DNA of 64,000 nucleotides from Parvularculaceae bacterium (GCA_028284065.1 JANQSJ010000011.1:496001-560000), one strand, 5' to 3'; positions 1 to 9,412 are shown, counted from the first letter of the stretch. Notes: generated from the sequence alone by a model not told the origin. Numbers and translations: made by a program.

Positions 1-1
1 C

Positions 2-352
2 GGCTTCATTATCCTTCTCGGCCTTGTCGTGAACAACGCCATCCTTCTTGTCGCGCAAACGCGCGCATCGGAAAGGGCCGGCCTTGACCGCCGCGCAGCG
101 GTGCGCTCTGCGCTGACGCTTCGCATTCGTCCAATTTTCATGTCGACGACGACGTCGCTCATGGGCATGGCGCCGCTGGTCCTGTCGCCTGGCGCCGGGA
201 GCATGATCTATCGCGGCCTCGCCACGGTGATCGTCGGCGGCATGGCGATCTCGACCCTCTTTACCCTGATTTTGTTGCCGGCGCTGTTGCAGCTCGGCGT
301 CGCCCGCGAACGGGACGCGCACGTCGCGGCAGGCCAACCGGCCGCCGCCTGA
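2..352 (+). CDS. RND efflux permease, C-terminal fragment
   Basis: This is the C-terminal 116 residues of an inner-membrane RND (AcrB/HAE1-like) drug or metal efflux pump; the 5' part lies outside the window. The frame is open from base 2. The stretch GLVVNNAILLV matches the conserved membrane helix near the end of RND pumps. It is followed by a typical loop (RLRPILMT-like, here RIRPIFMSTTTSLMGMAPL) and a last helix (GGMAISTLFTLILLPAL). The gene ends 16 bases before the adaptor gene, so the two are one operon in the order permease then adaptor. Substrate cannot be told from this fragment. Confidence 0.9.
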   Translation, partial: GFIILLGLVVNNAILLVAQTRASERAGLDRRAAVRSALTLRIRPIFMSTTTSLMGMAPLVLSPGAGSMIYRGLATVIVGGMAISTLFTLILLPALLQLGVARERDAHVAAGQPAAA

Positions 353-368
353 CCGGAGGAGTGAGTTC

Positions 369-1517
369 ATGGCTGATCGCGCATCGCCAAGGCCAAAGCC
401 GGGCCGCCGCCGTCGCGCGCTCTTCGCCGCCGCGGCGGTCGCCGCCGCCGGAGCCGGGTTCGTCGGCGTCGCTGCCTTTCTTCAGAGCGACGGCCCCTCG
501 GCGCTCGCTGCGGAGGAGCCGGACGAGGCCGCCGGGCCGCCCCCTGCGCCGGTCGTCGTCGCCGAGGCGGTGGAGAGGATGCTCGCGCCCGTCGCCGAAG
601 CGCCCGGCTCGGCGGTCAGCGTCTCGGACAGCGTCGTCGCAGCGGCGACGACGGGGAAAGTCATTTGGGTCGCCGAGATCGGCGATGAAATTGATGCGGG
701 CGGGGTAATAGCGCGGCTTGATCCCGCCGACGCGGAGCTGTCGCTGCGAGACGCCCGTGCGGAGGTCAAGCGTCTTAAGGCGCGTGCGGATTATCTCGAA
801 CGCCTCGTGGCGCGCTATGAGGGCCTCGGCGAGGACTCAGGCGAATCTGAGGCGACTCTCGACGAGGTTCGCGCAAGTTATGGCGAAGCGCTAGGCGCGC
901 TGGAACGCGGCCGCGTCACGGTTCGGCGGGCCGAAGTCGATCTTGAACGCACCGATATTAAGGCGCCGTTTGCGGGCCGCGTGGCGACGCGGGAAATCGA
1001 AGTCGGCGAATTCGCCACCATTGGCGCGCCGATCGCGCGCTTCGTCGACACCTCTCGCCTTGAGGTCAGCGCCCGCGCGCCGGCTGACATGCTGGCCAAT
1101 GTCGCCGCAGGCGACGAGATCGCGGTGCGCTACCGCGCCGAAGAGACGGCCGCGCGGGTGCGCGCCGTGGTGCCGGTGGGCGACGAAGTCACGCGCACCC
1201 TCGAAATCCGCGTGAGCCTCGCCGAGACCGACTGGCCGATCGGCGCGCCCGTGCGCGTGCAGTTGCCCTCCGCCGCCCCGCGCCGCGCCGTCGCCGCGCC
1301 GCGCGATGCGCTTGTTCTGCGGTCTGACGGCGCGTTTCTGTTCAAGCTCAACGCCGACGACACGGCTGTGCGCGTGCCTGTCACGCTCGGCGCGGCCGAA
1401 GGCGACCTGATCGAAGTCATCGGCGAGGTGCGCGCCGGCGAACGCATCGTGGTGCGCGGCGCGGAACGCCTTCGCGACGGCCAGAACGTCACCGTCAAGG
1501 AGACGCCGACGTCCTGA
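369..1517 (+). CDS. RND efflux periplasmic adaptor (HlyD/MFP family)
   Basis: A 382-residue membrane-fusion protein that links the RND permease to an outer-membrane channel. An Arg-rich N-terminus is followed by one hydrophobic segment (residues 17-37) that anchors or exports it. The first lipoyl half (about 90-120, TTGKVIWVAEIGDEIDAGG) leads into an alpha-helical hairpin (about 125-185). The second lipoyl half carries TDIKAPFAGRVATREIEVGE (about 195-215), followed by beta-barrel and membrane-proximal domains. The start ATG has a GGAGGAG ribosome site 8 bases upstream. No TolC-type gene follows it here. Confidence 0.92.
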   Translation: MADRASPRPKPGRRRRALFAAAAVAAAGAGFVGVAAFLQSDGPSALAAEEPDEAAGPPPAPVVVAEAVERMLAPVAEAPGSAVSVSDSVVAAATTGKVIWVAEIGDEIDAGGVIARLDPADAELSLRDARAEVKRLKARADYLERLVARYEGLGEDSGESEATLDEVRASYGEALGALERGRVTVRRAEVDLERTDIKAPFAGRVATREIEVGEFATIGAPIARFVDTSRLEVSARAPADMLANVAAGDEIAVRYRAEETAARVRAVVPVGDEVTRTLEIRVSLAETDWPIGAPVRVQLPSAAPRRAVAAPRDALVLRSDGAFLFKLNADDTAVRVPVTLGAAEGDLIEVIGEVRAGERIVVRGAERLRDGQNVTVKETPTS

Positions 1518-1582
1518 CGCGCGGATGCAAGGCGCCGACATTCGGCCGGCGCGCGCGCCTGATCGTATTCGCGGCCTACCGC

Positions 1583-2485
1583 CTACCCTCGCCGCTTGGC
1601 GGCGGCCTCCTTGATGCCGAGGATCGCCGGGGCGAACATGGCGTGCATGGGCTCGCCAAGCTTCGGATCAATCGTCTCCGGCGCGCCGGCGTCGAATATC
1701 GGGTCGGGCGCATACTCCGCCTGCAACTGAATCGCCTTGGCGTAGGCCTCGCCGCGGATCTGCGCCAGGAGCGAAAGGGCGAAATCGAGCCCCGCCGAAA
1801 CGCCGGCGCCCGTCACCACATTGCCGTCCTTTACGACCCGGGCATTTACCGGCACAGCGCCGAATTCCGTCAACAGATGGCGCGCCGTCCAATGGCTCGT
1901 CGCCCGCTTGCCCTCCAACAGACCAGCCTGGCCGAGAATCATCGAGCCGGTGCAGACCGACGTGATGTGCTTGGCGCGCGCGCCGCGATCGGCGATGAAG
2001 TCGACGCTCTCATCGTCGAGCATGAAATCGATCATTCCTTGCGTGCCGCCGGGAAGAAACAGAACGTCAAGGTCTTTGGGGCAGTCCGCCATGCTCTGGG
2101 TGGGGACGATAGCAAAGCCCGTATCTCCCATGATCGGGCGAAGGTTCGGGTCCTTGCTGACAAGATTGACCTTCGCGCCCATCATTGAGGCAAAGAAGTA
2201 TTGCGGCCCCACCAGGTCGAGCATCGTCATGTTCGGATAGACGACCATCGCAACTTCTTCCGAACCATGCATGTTGAGGCCCGGATAGGCCATCAGGTCT
2301 TCATGCGCCCTGGCGGCGATGTCGTACGCCTCCTCAGCGCTTGCGCCGAAGTGCGGCAGCCCCGCTCTCTTCGCCGCGGCATCAGCGGCGTGCGCGCGCT
2401 CCATGGCCGCGCCGATCGCCATGAACGGCGCGAGCGCGCCGAGCCCGACGGCGGAGCGCAATACGGTTCTACGTGAGTGGGTCAT
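1583..2485 (-). CDS. Tat-exported DJ-1/PfpI-family protein, isonitrile hydratase-like
   Basis: A 300-residue protein with a twin-arginine signal (SRRTVLR at residues 4-10, then a hydrophobic stretch to AHA at about 33), so it should be folded before export to the periplasm. The mature part is a DJ-1/PfpI glutamine-amidotransferase-like domain. The block ITSVCTGSMILGQAGLLEGK with Cys178 and Thr179, and LDLVGP with Asp90, line up with the catalytic Asp, Cys and Thr known for Pseudomonas isonitrile hydratase InhA. The C-terminal half (QLQAEYAPDPIFDAG) also resembles InhA. ATG 2485 is preferred over 2494 because AGAGGA lies upstream at good spacing. It starts 12 bases after the TonB receptor stop, so the two are co-transcribed. 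The isonitrile substrate is inferred. Confidence 0.8.
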   Translation of the reverse strand: MTHSRRTVLRSAVGLGALAPFMAIGAAMERAHAADAAAKRAGLPHFGASAEEAYDIAARAHEDLMAYPGLNMHGSEEVAMVVYPNMTMLDLVGPQYFFASMMGAKVNLVSKDPNLRPIMGDTGFAIVPTQSMADCPKDLDVLFLPGGTQGMIDFMLDDESVDFIADRGARAKHITSVCTGSMILGQAGLLEGKRATSHWTARHLLTEFGAVPVNARVVKDGNVVTGAGVSAGLDFALSLLAQIRGEAYAKAIQLQAEYAPDPIFDAGAPETIDPKLGEPMHAMFAPAILGIKEAAAKRRG

Positions 2486-2497
2486 TGATCTCATCCT

Positions 2498-4633
2498 CTA
2501 GAATTCTGCTGACAGGGTGACGAAGGCGGAGCGCGGCGCGCCGGGCCGCACCACCGCCTGATTGAAGTACTGATATGGCGTGAAATAGTCCGCGTCAGCG
2601 AGATTTTGCACGGTAACGCCGATGCGATAATCGCCAACGCGATAGGACGCCTGTACGTCGAATATGGCGTAGGCGTCGGAATCAAAGCTGTTGGGCAGGG
2701 TAATATCCGCCTCCGATGCGAAGGTGACGCCTGCGCCAACGCCGAGACCGTCGAGCGCGCCGACAAAACGGTAGCGCGCGGCAAGGCGACCGGAATACTC
2801 CGGCACGCGCGGAACGCTGTCGCCTGCAGGGATGACTGTGTCCTCCGTCACCTCGGAGTCCGTATACGCTGCAGTCATCAGTACCGAGAGTTGGGGCGAC
2901 GGCTCCCAGACGAGATCGATCTCAGCGCCGAGGGCGCGTTGCTCGCCTGTCTGGATCGAGGTGACGAAAGTCGTCGGGTCCGGCGTCGGCACGTTGTCGC
3001 GTACGATCTCGAATCCGGCGAGGGTTCCGGATAGGCCAAGATCCTTCAGCGCGAACTTGACGCCGCCTTCGAGAGAGCGGGAGGTTTCAAGCTCGGGCGG
3101 CGCGCCATCGGCGCCGGCGAAGAAAAGCGACAGGCGCGATCCCGTAGACCAGCCTGCGAAAACCGATAACCCGTCAATCACCTCGAGCGTCGCGCCAATC
3201 CGCGGGTCGAAGCGGGTGAACGTCTCGTCTGTCCCCTGACCGCCTTCGATTTCTACAAGTTCATAGCCGCTGACGCGTCCGCCCGCCATCAGGCTGATCC
3301 GATCGCCAATCCTGATATGGTCCTGAACATAGCCGGCGAGCGTCTTGTAGTCGCTTTCAAGAAAATTTGTCAGCGGAGGAATGTCGCCGAACAACAAATC
3401 CGGCGTCTGCGTCACATAATCAAACGGCCCAAGCAACTGAAAAAAGTCAAAGCCTGAAGCCGCCTGGTAATTGGTGTCGTCATAGGTGACGCCCGCGAGA
3501 AGCGTGTGGTCGAGCGCTCCGGTCGAGAACTTGGCTGTCACGCTCGCGTCCGCCGTCCATTCCCTGACGTCGGCCGGCAACTGTCCGCGAATCTGCAGGG
3601 CGGACGTTCCTTCCAGCGGTAAAAAGGCGAAGAACGGCGAAGTGGAAAACTCATCGAAGCTGTTGCTGAATCGCCTGACCTGAACGGTCGCCGAAACACT
3701 TTCGTTGAAGCGGTGGATGAGCGATCCGTGGATAGTGAGATTTTCGATAACGGTGTCCGGCGCATCGGGCGCGCTGGTGAACTGAAACGGATCGACATCC
3801 GGCAGATTGGCGACCGCCGCGGGCAGACCGACATATTCAAGCTGCTCGACGCGATTGTAGCCTACGCGCAGAAGGGCGTCCGTACGGTCGTCAAGCGCGA
3901 CGCCGAAAGAAGGATTAAGGGTGATCCGCTCGATCTCGACCTCGTCGATGAAGTCGTCGGATCGGAAATACTCCGCAGGCAGCCGGAATCCCGCCTTATC
4001 GCCAAGCGGTATGTTGATGTCGACGTTGGGCGCGACTGTCGCGAAGCTGCCCGCGCGCAGGCCGACCCGCGCAAAGGCTTCGTCGCCGGGCGTCTTCGTC
4101 ACGATGTTGATGAGGCCGCCCACCGGCGCGCCCGTGCCGCCGCCGTAAAGCGTCGACGTCGGCCCTTTCGCCACCTCGATGCGTTCGACGCCCACAAGAC
4201 TGGCCGGATCAAGCACAGCCGTATCGCCGTACCCTATCAGCCCGTCGACATATATTTCCGCCTCGAAGCCACGCACGATCGGGTTGGCGAGAACGATTTC
4301 CGACGGTTGCGAAGGAACGACGCCGGAGACGTTCACAAGGGCGTCGGATAGAGTGTTCAGCTCCTGCTCGCGTAGAAGCGTCGGCGTCAACACCTGAATG
4401 GACTGAGGGATCTCGTCCAGCGGAACGGGAATCCGGGCGACCGCCGCGTCCTCGGCGCCATAGGGCGCAATGCGGCGGCCTTCGACGACAATAACGTCGC
4501 CGCGCCAGGTCTCAGCGCTTTGGGATGAGGCGTTTTGGGGCGGGGCGTCTTGGGACGAGGAAGATGGTTGTGCATGCGCCGCCGCGCAAAGCGAGGCGCT
4601 GGCCGCGCCGGCCAGGCAAAAACTTCGTTGCAT
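2498..4633 (-). CDS. TonB-dependent siderophore-type outer-membrane receptor
   Basis: A 711-residue outer-membrane receptor that would import a metal chelate with TonB energy. It has a signal peptide (residues 1-21, ending AHA), a Ser/Gln-rich linker and a plug domain. The plug includes DEIPQSIQVLTPTLLREQ, VRGFEAEIYVDGL and VERIEVAKGPTSTLYGGG, the pattern of the siderophore receptor subfamily. The beta-barrel ends in phenylalanine (VTLSAEF), as expected for an outer-membrane protein. It lies between a DUF2946-like gene (69 bases upstream) and the InhA-like gene. No Fur-type box is obvious upstream. The ligand is unknown; the neighbours hint at a copper or other metal chelate. Confidence 0.92.
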   Translation of the reverse strand: MQRSFCLAGAASASLCAAAHAQPSSSSQDAPPQNASSQSAETWRGDVIVVEGRRIAPYGAEDAAVARIPVPLDEIPQSIQVLTPTLLREQELNTLSDALVNVSGVVPSQPSEIVLANPIVRGFEAEIYVDGLIGYGDTAVLDPASLVGVERIEVAKGPTSTLYGGGTGAPVGGLINIVTKTPGDEAFARVGLRAGSFATVAPNVDINIPLGDKAGFRLPAEYFRSDDFIDEVEIERITLNPSFGVALDDRTDALLRVGYNRVEQLEYVGLPAAVANLPDVDPFQFTSAPDAPDTVIENLTIHGSLIHRFNESVSATVQVRRFSNSFDEFSTSPFFAFLPLEGTSALQIRGQLPADVREWTADASVTAKFSTGALDHTLLAGVTYDDTNYQAASGFDFFQLLGPFDYVTQTPDLLFGDIPPLTNFLESDYKTLAGYVQDHIRIGDRISLMAGGRVSGYELVEIEGGQGTDETFTRFDPRIGATLEVIDGLSVFAGWSTGSRLSLFFAGADGAPPELETSRSLEGGVKFALKDLGLSGTLAGFEIVRDNVPTPDPTTFVTSIQTGEQRALGAEIDLVWEPSPQLSVLMTAAYTDSEVTEDTVIPAGDSVPRVPEYSGRLAARYRFVGALDGLGVGAGVTFASEADITLPNSFDSDAYAIFDVQASYRVGDYRIGVTVQNLADADYFTPYQYFNQAVVRPGAPRSAFVTLSAEF

Positions 4634-4702
4634 GAGATCATTCTTTCAACTGACAAAAATGGATTGCGGTCCGGGCGAACGCCGCGGCCGCAAGGTTTGA
4701 GG

Positions 4703-5104
4703 TCAGTGAAAGAACGGTGGCGCGCGGCCGCCGAGCGGCGGCCCCGTCGCGCCGACGGAGGTCCGCCATGTCGGCTTTGGCGCATCCCCAAGGCGAAACG
4801 AGCGTATCGGGCGGGTCAGCTCGACGTTTGAGGGCGCGATAACTGCGCCGCCGAGGACGCAGTGGTCGCAATGGCCGACGCCAAGCACGGGCGGCGCGTT
4901 GTCGTCCTGGTCGATAAGGCCAAGGAGCGAGCGGACGGCCGCTTCGGCGTTGTCGCTCAAATGCCCGGAGGGCGCGCAAATGAGCGGAATCGCGTCGCCG
5001 CCAGGTCCGGAGAGCGATGCGAACGCGCCCGGCGCAATAAGTTGGCCGGCGAGCGCGACGGCTAGCACCGCGCGCATCAATCTATGCTGGAATCCCCCGA
5101 CCAT
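4703..5104 (-). CDS. Small exported DUF2946-like protein
   Basis: A 133-residue protein with an N-terminal signal-like segment (RAVLAVALAGQLIAPGAFA). It has one early cysteine (LICAPSGH) and a later HCDHC motif (about residues 89-93), the pattern of DUF2946 proteins that are often found next to metal, especially copper, transport genes. It is the first gene of a minus-strand unit with the TonB receptor and the InhA-like enzyme. An internal ATG at 5077 would also give a good signal peptide. The role is not established; a metal-binding accessory role is inferred from the His/Cys motif and the context. Confidence 0.65.
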   Translation of the reverse strand: MVGGFQHRLMRAVLAVALAGQLIAPGAFASLSGPGGDAIPLICAPSGHLSDNAEAAVRSLLGLIDQDDNAPPVLGVGHCDHCVLGGAVIAPSNVELTRPIRSFRLGDAPKPTWRTSVGATGPPLGGRAPPFFH

Positions 5105-5187
5105 ATTGGGCTTATAGCGAAAATCTCACATCGCGGTAGAGCAAAGGCGACGCGGCGACGCGCGGCGCGGCGCCGAGCCTGAACTCG

Positions 5188-5496
5188 CTACTCGCCTTCA
5201 CCGAAGCGGTCTTCGATAAGGTCAACCAACGCGTCAAGCGCAGCGGCGGCCTGCGGCCCGTCCGCAGCCAGCTCGATTTCCGCGCCGCGTCCAGCGCCGA
5301 GCATCAAGAGCCCCATGATGGAGAGCGCCCCTACATCCATGTCTTCGCGGCGCACCCGCACACGCGCGTTGAAGGTCCCCGCGACGGCGGCGAATTTGGC
5401 TGAAGCCCGCGCATGGAGCCCGCGTCGGTTTTGAATAACGACGCGGCGGACCGCCGGCGCCTCACCTTCGTCGCCGCCGCCAGGCCTCGCCGTCAC
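5188..5496 (-). CDS. ptsH: HPr family phosphocarrier protein
   Basis: HPr carries phosphate between EI and EIIA in the phosphotransferase system; here it is probably a regulatory PTS rather than a sugar importer. The motif GLHARASAKF holds the phospho-histidine (His28 with the start chosen) and ALSIMGLLMLGA holds the serine region that HPr kinase targets. The start is taken as GTG 5496, which overlaps the EIIA stop as GTGA, a translational-coupling layout. An upstream in-frame start would run deep into EIIA. The product of 102 residues is slightly longer than usual because of a short Gly/Glu-rich lead. Confidence 0.9.
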   Translation of the reverse strand: MTARPGGGDEGEAPAVRRVVIQNRRGLHARASAKFAAVAGTFNARVRVRREDMDVGALSIMGLLMLGAGRGAEIELAADGPQAAAALDALVDLIEDRFGEGE

Positions 5497-5906
5497 TCCC
5501 CGTCGCCCTCGCCGGAGAGCACCCAAGATGCGACATTGATATATTTTCGCCCCGCCTCGTAGGCCGCAGCGACGGTGTCGGCGAGCGATTTCTCGGCGCG
5601 TATAGACGAAACCTTGATGAGCATCGGCAGATTGACGCCCGCGATCACCTCTACGTCCGCCTCTTCCATCACCGATATCGCAAGATTGGATGGCGTGCCG
5701 CCAAACATGTCCGTGAATATAATGACGCCATCGCCCTGATCGACCTTCTGCGCAGCCTCGAGGATATCCGTCCGGCGGCGCTCCATGTCGTCGTCCGCCC
5801 CGATCGAAACGGCGATGACGTGCTCCTGAGGGCCGACCACATGCTCGGCCGCCGCAACGAACTCGTCCGCGAGCCGGCCGTGGGAAACGATGACGAGTCC
5901 GATCAT
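5493..5906 (-). CDS. PTS EIIA component, mannose type
   Basis: A 137-residue EIIA of the mannose/fructose family, a cytoplasmic phosphate acceptor from HPr. MIGLVIVSHGRLADEF gives the active histidine at position 9, and FTDMFGGTPSNLA is the conserved second signature. ATG 5906 is chosen because the upstream extension is Arg-rich and unlike the family. No EIIB, EIIC or EIID is present, which fits the truncated regulatory PTS of alphaproteobacteria. The gap to hprK is 95 bases, and the rapZ gene that often sits there in related genomes is absent. Confidence 0.92.
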   Translation of the reverse strand: MIGLVIVSHGRLADEFVAAAEHVVGPQEHVIAVSIGADDDMERRRTDILEAAQKVDQGDGVIIFTDMFGGTPSNLAISVMEEADVEVIAGVNLPMLIKVSSIRAEKSLADTVAAAYEAGRKYINVASWVLSGEGDGE

Positions 5907-6001
5907 GGCCCAGTCTCTTTCGACCCTCCGCCGCGCCGTCCGCGCAGCCGGTTTGCGCCCCATTATCAGGGGCTTCCGACGCACATGGTGCGGCGCGTCG
6001 A

Positions 6002-6478
6002 TTATTTGTCCACTAAAATCGACCGGGCGGCCTGCCGCAATCGCGCAGCGGCGGGCGGTCGGGCGACATCAAACGGCAGGAGCGTCGGCGGCGACCTGGG
6101 CGCGGCGGCAAGGTTTCCCGGGGCGTAGGCGGCCCGCTCAGGCGTCCGCTCGAAAGGGCCATCTAGCGACGCGGCCAGCCGAATGGGCGCGAATTGCGCG
6201 GTCGCGACGCGGACCGGTCCAACCCCGCGCACTTCGATCAGACCCTCAAGCCGGGCCGGCGGCCGCGCCGTCAGGCGGCCATCCTCAACAAACAGGTCGA
6301 CCCTGTCGTCCGCGACGAGCCGAGTGCGCCGCCAGGGGCACGCCTCAATCGCCTCCAGCGCAAGCGCGCTCTTGCCGGCGCCGGACCGGCCAAGCAGGAG
6401 GACTCCGAAGAGCGGTCCGTCGGCATCCAACGCCAGCGCCAGCGCGACGCCATGGACCTGGACCGCATCGCGCGTCAC
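6002..6478 (-). CDS. hprK: HPr kinase/phosphorylase, short alphaproteobacterial form
   Basis: A 158-residue kinase that would phosphorylate a serine of HPr. The Walker A motif GRSGAGKS lies at residues 30-37, followed by LVADDRVDLF and EVRGVGPVRV, as in the catalytic domain of HprK. The N-terminal domain of the roughly 310-residue Firmicutes enzyme is missing, which is normal in alphaproteobacteria. Its ATG overlaps the chvG stop (ATGA), so the sensor kinase and HprK are translationally coupled. This supports a link between ChvGI signalling and PTS control. Confidence 0.9.
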   Translation of the reverse strand: MTRDAVQVHGVALALALDADGPLFGVLLLGRSGAGKSALALEAIEACPWRRTRLVADDRVDLFVEDGRLTARPPARLEGLIEVRGVGPVRVATAQFAPIRLAASLDGPFERTPERAAYAPGNLAAAPRSPPTLLPFDVARPPAAARLRQAARSILVDK

Positions 6479-8217
6479 GGACGCGCCGGCAATTCGACCA
6501 CGAACCGCGCCCCAAGAATGTCGCCGTTCGGGCCCACCCGATTTTCCGCGCGGATCGCGCCGCCATGGGAGGCGGCGATCTGCTGGCCGATGGCGAGCCC
6601 AAGACCGGAATTGTCGCCGAAAGAGGCGCCCGCAGGCCGCTTCGTGTAAAACCGGTCGAAAATCCTCTCCAACGCTTCTTCAGGCACGCCCGGCCCGTCG
6701 TCGTCCACCGTAACGCGGGCGAGACCGCCGCGATCGACAGGCGGCGCCAGGGAAACCGACACGATCCCGCCCGGCGGCGAGAACGACTTCGCATTATCAA
6801 TCAGATTACGAAATATGCGGCCGAGGGCGCCCGCATTGCCGATGAGATGCGTTTCACGCCGCGGCGACGTAAATGACACCTGCGGCTCTCCGTCTTTGCG
6901 CGTCGCCGCATAGAGATCGACAATGTCGGAAATGAGTTTCCGCAGCTCCACCGGCTCACGCTCCTCACGGGCGAGCTCAGCGTCGAGTCTCGATGCGTTG
7001 GAAATATCCGTAATCAAACGGTCCATGCGCGCGACATCTTTTTTAATGACGCCCATCAGCTTCTCGCGCGCATTTTCGGTCTTGGCGATGTCAAGCGTTT
7101 CCGTGGCGCTCCTGATAGAGGTGAGCGGGTTCTTTAGTTCATGGGCGACGTCTGCGGCGAAACTCTCGATCGCGTCGATCCTATCATAAATCGCCTGCGT
7201 CATGGCCTTCAGCGACGCGGACAGCTCGCCGATCTCGTCCTGCCGGCTTGAGAAGTCGGGGATGCGAGCGCGCCCCGCCGCGGAAATGCCCTCGCGCACC
7301 TGGTCCGCCGCGATGGCGAGCTGACGGATCGGCTGGGCGATGGCGGCGGTCAGGAGAAGCGATGACAGGATCGCCGCGGCGATCGCGAGGCCGAAGAAGG
7401 GCAGAATGGCGAGTCGGGATTTGCCGACCAGTTCTTCGATGCCGCCTATTTCAGACGTGACGACGCCGTAGACCGCATGAACCCGCCGCACCGGGATCGA
7501 CACAGACGCAACGAGTTCGTCATTCTCGTTGAGGCGCACCCAAGACCAACCGCGATTGTCGCCTTGCACCGGGGAGTTAATCGCGTTTGTGAGTTCCTGC
7601 TCTATCGTCCGCTCCGCCGCAGCGCGGCGAAACCGCCCCGTCATGAAGCGACGCAAGAACCGCCGCGCGGCCTCCAGCAAGCGGAACTGCGCGCTTTCCG
7701 CGGTCACGTCGCGGATCGGCGGAAGGTCATTCAGCGTTATGCGGTCCTGGCGGAGGACGAGATCATCAAGGAGCAAGGGCTTGGCGTCCGCGACCACCGA
7801 GGAGCTGTCTTCGGGCGCGCGATAAATCCGTATACGCCCTTCAAAACTATCCCAGATCCGGTTGAATACGCTTTCAACGTCGCCAGGGCGGAGATTGCGG
7901 CCGCATACCGGAACAGGGTCGGTCGGCGCGATTCCGAGGCCTGGCCGGACCGGCTGCTCCACGATGATGCATTCATCGGGGTCGATCGCGACCTGCGCCA
8001 GGACATCGGCGACAATCTGCGCCTGGGCGCGCACGCCTTCGAGCTTGGCGACAATCAGGCTCTCGCGGTATTCGCTGACCGCGAATGATCCAAGCAGCAG
8101 GATCATAAGGCCGACAAGGTTCGCGATGGCGATCGTGAAGGTCAGCCGCGATACGACGAATCGGCTCGGGTTGCGCCCGCGTCTGCCTGTCGCCTCGCCC
8201 ACTGCGTCGCGCCTCAA
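6475..8217 (-). CDS. chvG: Sensor histidine kinase ChvG
   Basis: A 580-residue membrane histidine kinase of the ChvG/ExoS type, which senses envelope or acid stress in this class. TM1 lies at about residues 26-47, a periplasmic domain of about 220 residues follows, then TM2 (about 270-294) and HAMP. The HisKA motif [12 protein letters not shown] gives His359, followed by an N box (NLIDNAKSF), [12 protein letters not shown] and a glycine-rich box. The start is probably TTG 8217, overlapping the chvI stop as TTGA with AAGGA just upstream; an in-frame GTG a few codons later is an alternative. Confidence 0.93.
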   Translation of the reverse strand: MRRDAVGEATGRRGRNPSRFVVSRLTFTIAIANLVGLMILLLGSFAVSEYRESLIVAKLEGVRAQAQIVADVLAQVAIDPDECIIVEQPVRPGLGIAPTDPVPVCGRNLRPGDVESVFNRIWDSFEGRIRIYRAPEDSSSVVADAKPLLLDDLVLRQDRITLNDLPPIRDVTAESAQFRLLEAARRFLRRFMTGRFRRAAAERTIEQELTNAINSPVQGDNRGWSWVRLNENDELVASVSIPVRRVHAVYGVVTSEIGGIEELVGKSRLAILPFFGLAIAAAILSSLLLTAAIAQPIRQLAIAADQVREGISAAGRARIPDFSSRQDEIGELSASLKAMTQAIYDRIDAIESFAADVAHELKNPLTSIRSATETLDIAKTENAREKLMGVIKKDVARMDRLITDISNASRLDAELAREEREPVELRKLISDIVDLYAATRKDGEPQVSFTSPRRETHLIGNAGALGRIFRNLIDNAKSFSPPGGIVSVSLAPPVDRGGLARVTVDDDGPGVPEEALERIFDRFYTKRPAGASFGDNSGLGLAIGQQIAASHGGAIRAENRVGPNGDILGARFVVELPARP

Positions 8218-8909
8218 TCTTCCTTGTATTTGTAACCAACGCCGTAAAGCGTTTCGATTGCGTCAAACTCGGAATCGACCATCCGGAATTTCTTCCGTAT
8301 GCGCTTTATGTGGCTGTCGATCGTTCGATCATCAACATAGATCTGATCGTCATAGGCCGCGTCCATCAGCGCATCGCGGGTCTTTACGAAGCCCGGCCGC
8401 TGGGCGAGCGCCTCAAGGATGAGGAACTCGGTCACGGTCAGCGTGACAGCCTGGTCCTTCCAGACGCAGGAGTGGCGCATGGGGTCCAATGTCAGGCTGC
8501 CGCGCCGGACGATCTGCTTTTGCTCTTCCTGGGTCGGCGCCGGCCCGGCCTGACGACGGCGCAGGACCGCCTTTACGCGCTCCAGCAGCAAACGCTGAGA
8601 GAAAGGCTTCTTCACATAATCGTCCGCGCCGAGCGTAAGGCCGAGAACCTCGTCAATCTCCTCGTCCTTTGACGTCAAGAAGATCAAGGGCGTATCGGAC
8701 GTCTGCCGCAATCGGCGGAGGAGCTCCATGCCGTCCATTGTCGGCATTTTGATGTCGGAGACGATAAGGTCAGGCGGCGCGGCGGTGACCGCCTCAAGCG
8801 CGCTCGCGCCGTCCGAATAGGTCTTGACGTCATAGCCCTCCGCTTCGAAGGCCATCGACACCGACGTCAAAATGTTCTCGTCGTCGTCCACCAGCGCAAT
8901 TTTCGCCAT
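8214..8909 (-). CDS. chvI: Response regulator ChvI (OmpR family)
   Basis: A 231-residue two-component response regulator. The receiver domain opens with [12 protein letters not shown], has the phospho-acceptor Asp52 ([13 protein letters not shown]) and FLTSKDEE with the conserved lysine. The C-terminal winged helix shows [15 protein letters not shown] and [10 protein letters not shown], typical of OmpR/PhoB DNA-binding domains. ATG 8909 is chosen because the family begins at MAKIAL; the frame upstream is not conserved in type. It is the first gene of chvI-chvG-hprK-EIIA-HPr. Confidence 0.94.
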   Translation of the reverse strand: MAKIALVDDDENILTSVSMAFEAEGYDVKTYSDGASALEAVTAAPPDLIVSDIKMPTMDGMELLRRLRQTSDTPLIFLTSKDEEIDEVLGLTLGADDYVKKPFSQRLLLERVKAVLRRRQAGPAPTQEEQKQIVRRGSLTLDPMRHSCVWKDQAVTLTVTEFLILEALAQRPGFVKTRDALMDAAYDDQIYVDDRTIDSHIKRIRKKFRMVDSEFDAIETLYGVGYKYKED

Positions 8910-8955
8910 TACATGTTCCCTGATGCCTGTTGCCTTCGGGTTGGCCTCCGCGGCC

Positions 8956-9243
8956 CTAACCGAGCGCGTCGATTTGCCTGGCGAGGTCAACGTCGCGCGC
9001 CGACAATCCGTCCGCGTCGTGGGTCGTCAACGTGATCTCCACGCGACTATAGACATTGAACCACTCCGGATGGTGGTCGGCTTTTTCGGCCGCCAGCGCG
9101 ACGCGCGCCATAAACCCCCATGCTTCATTGAAGTCGTTGAACTTAAAAGATTTCTGAATGGCGTCACGCCCGTCCACGAGACTCCAGCCGTGATCGCGAG
9201 CGAAAAACGCCTCGCGCTCCGCCGCGTTGAGCCGTTCGACCAT
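8956..9243 (-). CDS. phhB: 4a-hydroxytetrahydrobiopterin dehydratase
   Basis: A 95-residue pterin-4a-carbinolamine dehydratase, which recycles the pterin cofactor of aromatic amino-acid hydroxylases. The conserved block [23 protein letters not shown] (residues about 54-76) contains the active-site His pair. Length and order fit the family. A strong AAGGAGG ribosome site lies upstream. No phenylalanine hydroxylase gene is in the window, so its partner must be elsewhere. It sits 46 bases upstream of chvI, in the same direction, and could share transcription. Confidence 0.93.
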   Translation of the reverse strand: MVERLNAAEREAFFARDHGWSLVDGRDAIQKSFKFNDFNEAWGFMARVALAAEKADHHPEWFNVYSRVEITLTTHDADGLSARDVDLARQIDALG

Positions 9244-9412
9244 TTTCGCCTCCTTGTTTCGTTCGCGCCCATCCGCCTGTTAAGTGTGGGCATGTTTAGC
9301 GCGCGCCCGTTAAGTAGAACGATCGCGCCCCGCCCGCAAAGCCGGCGCTGATTTTCGTCGGTTCCAGGCGCAGGCCAGTTTGACGGCCATCTCGCTCGAC
9401 GGACGGACGCGC

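Noticed and set aside
5890-6876. Long plus-strand open frame of 328 codons
   Set aside because: It runs opposite to the clear hprK and chvG genes, is Arg/Pro-rich and has no recognisable domain; it is a shadow of high-GC coding.
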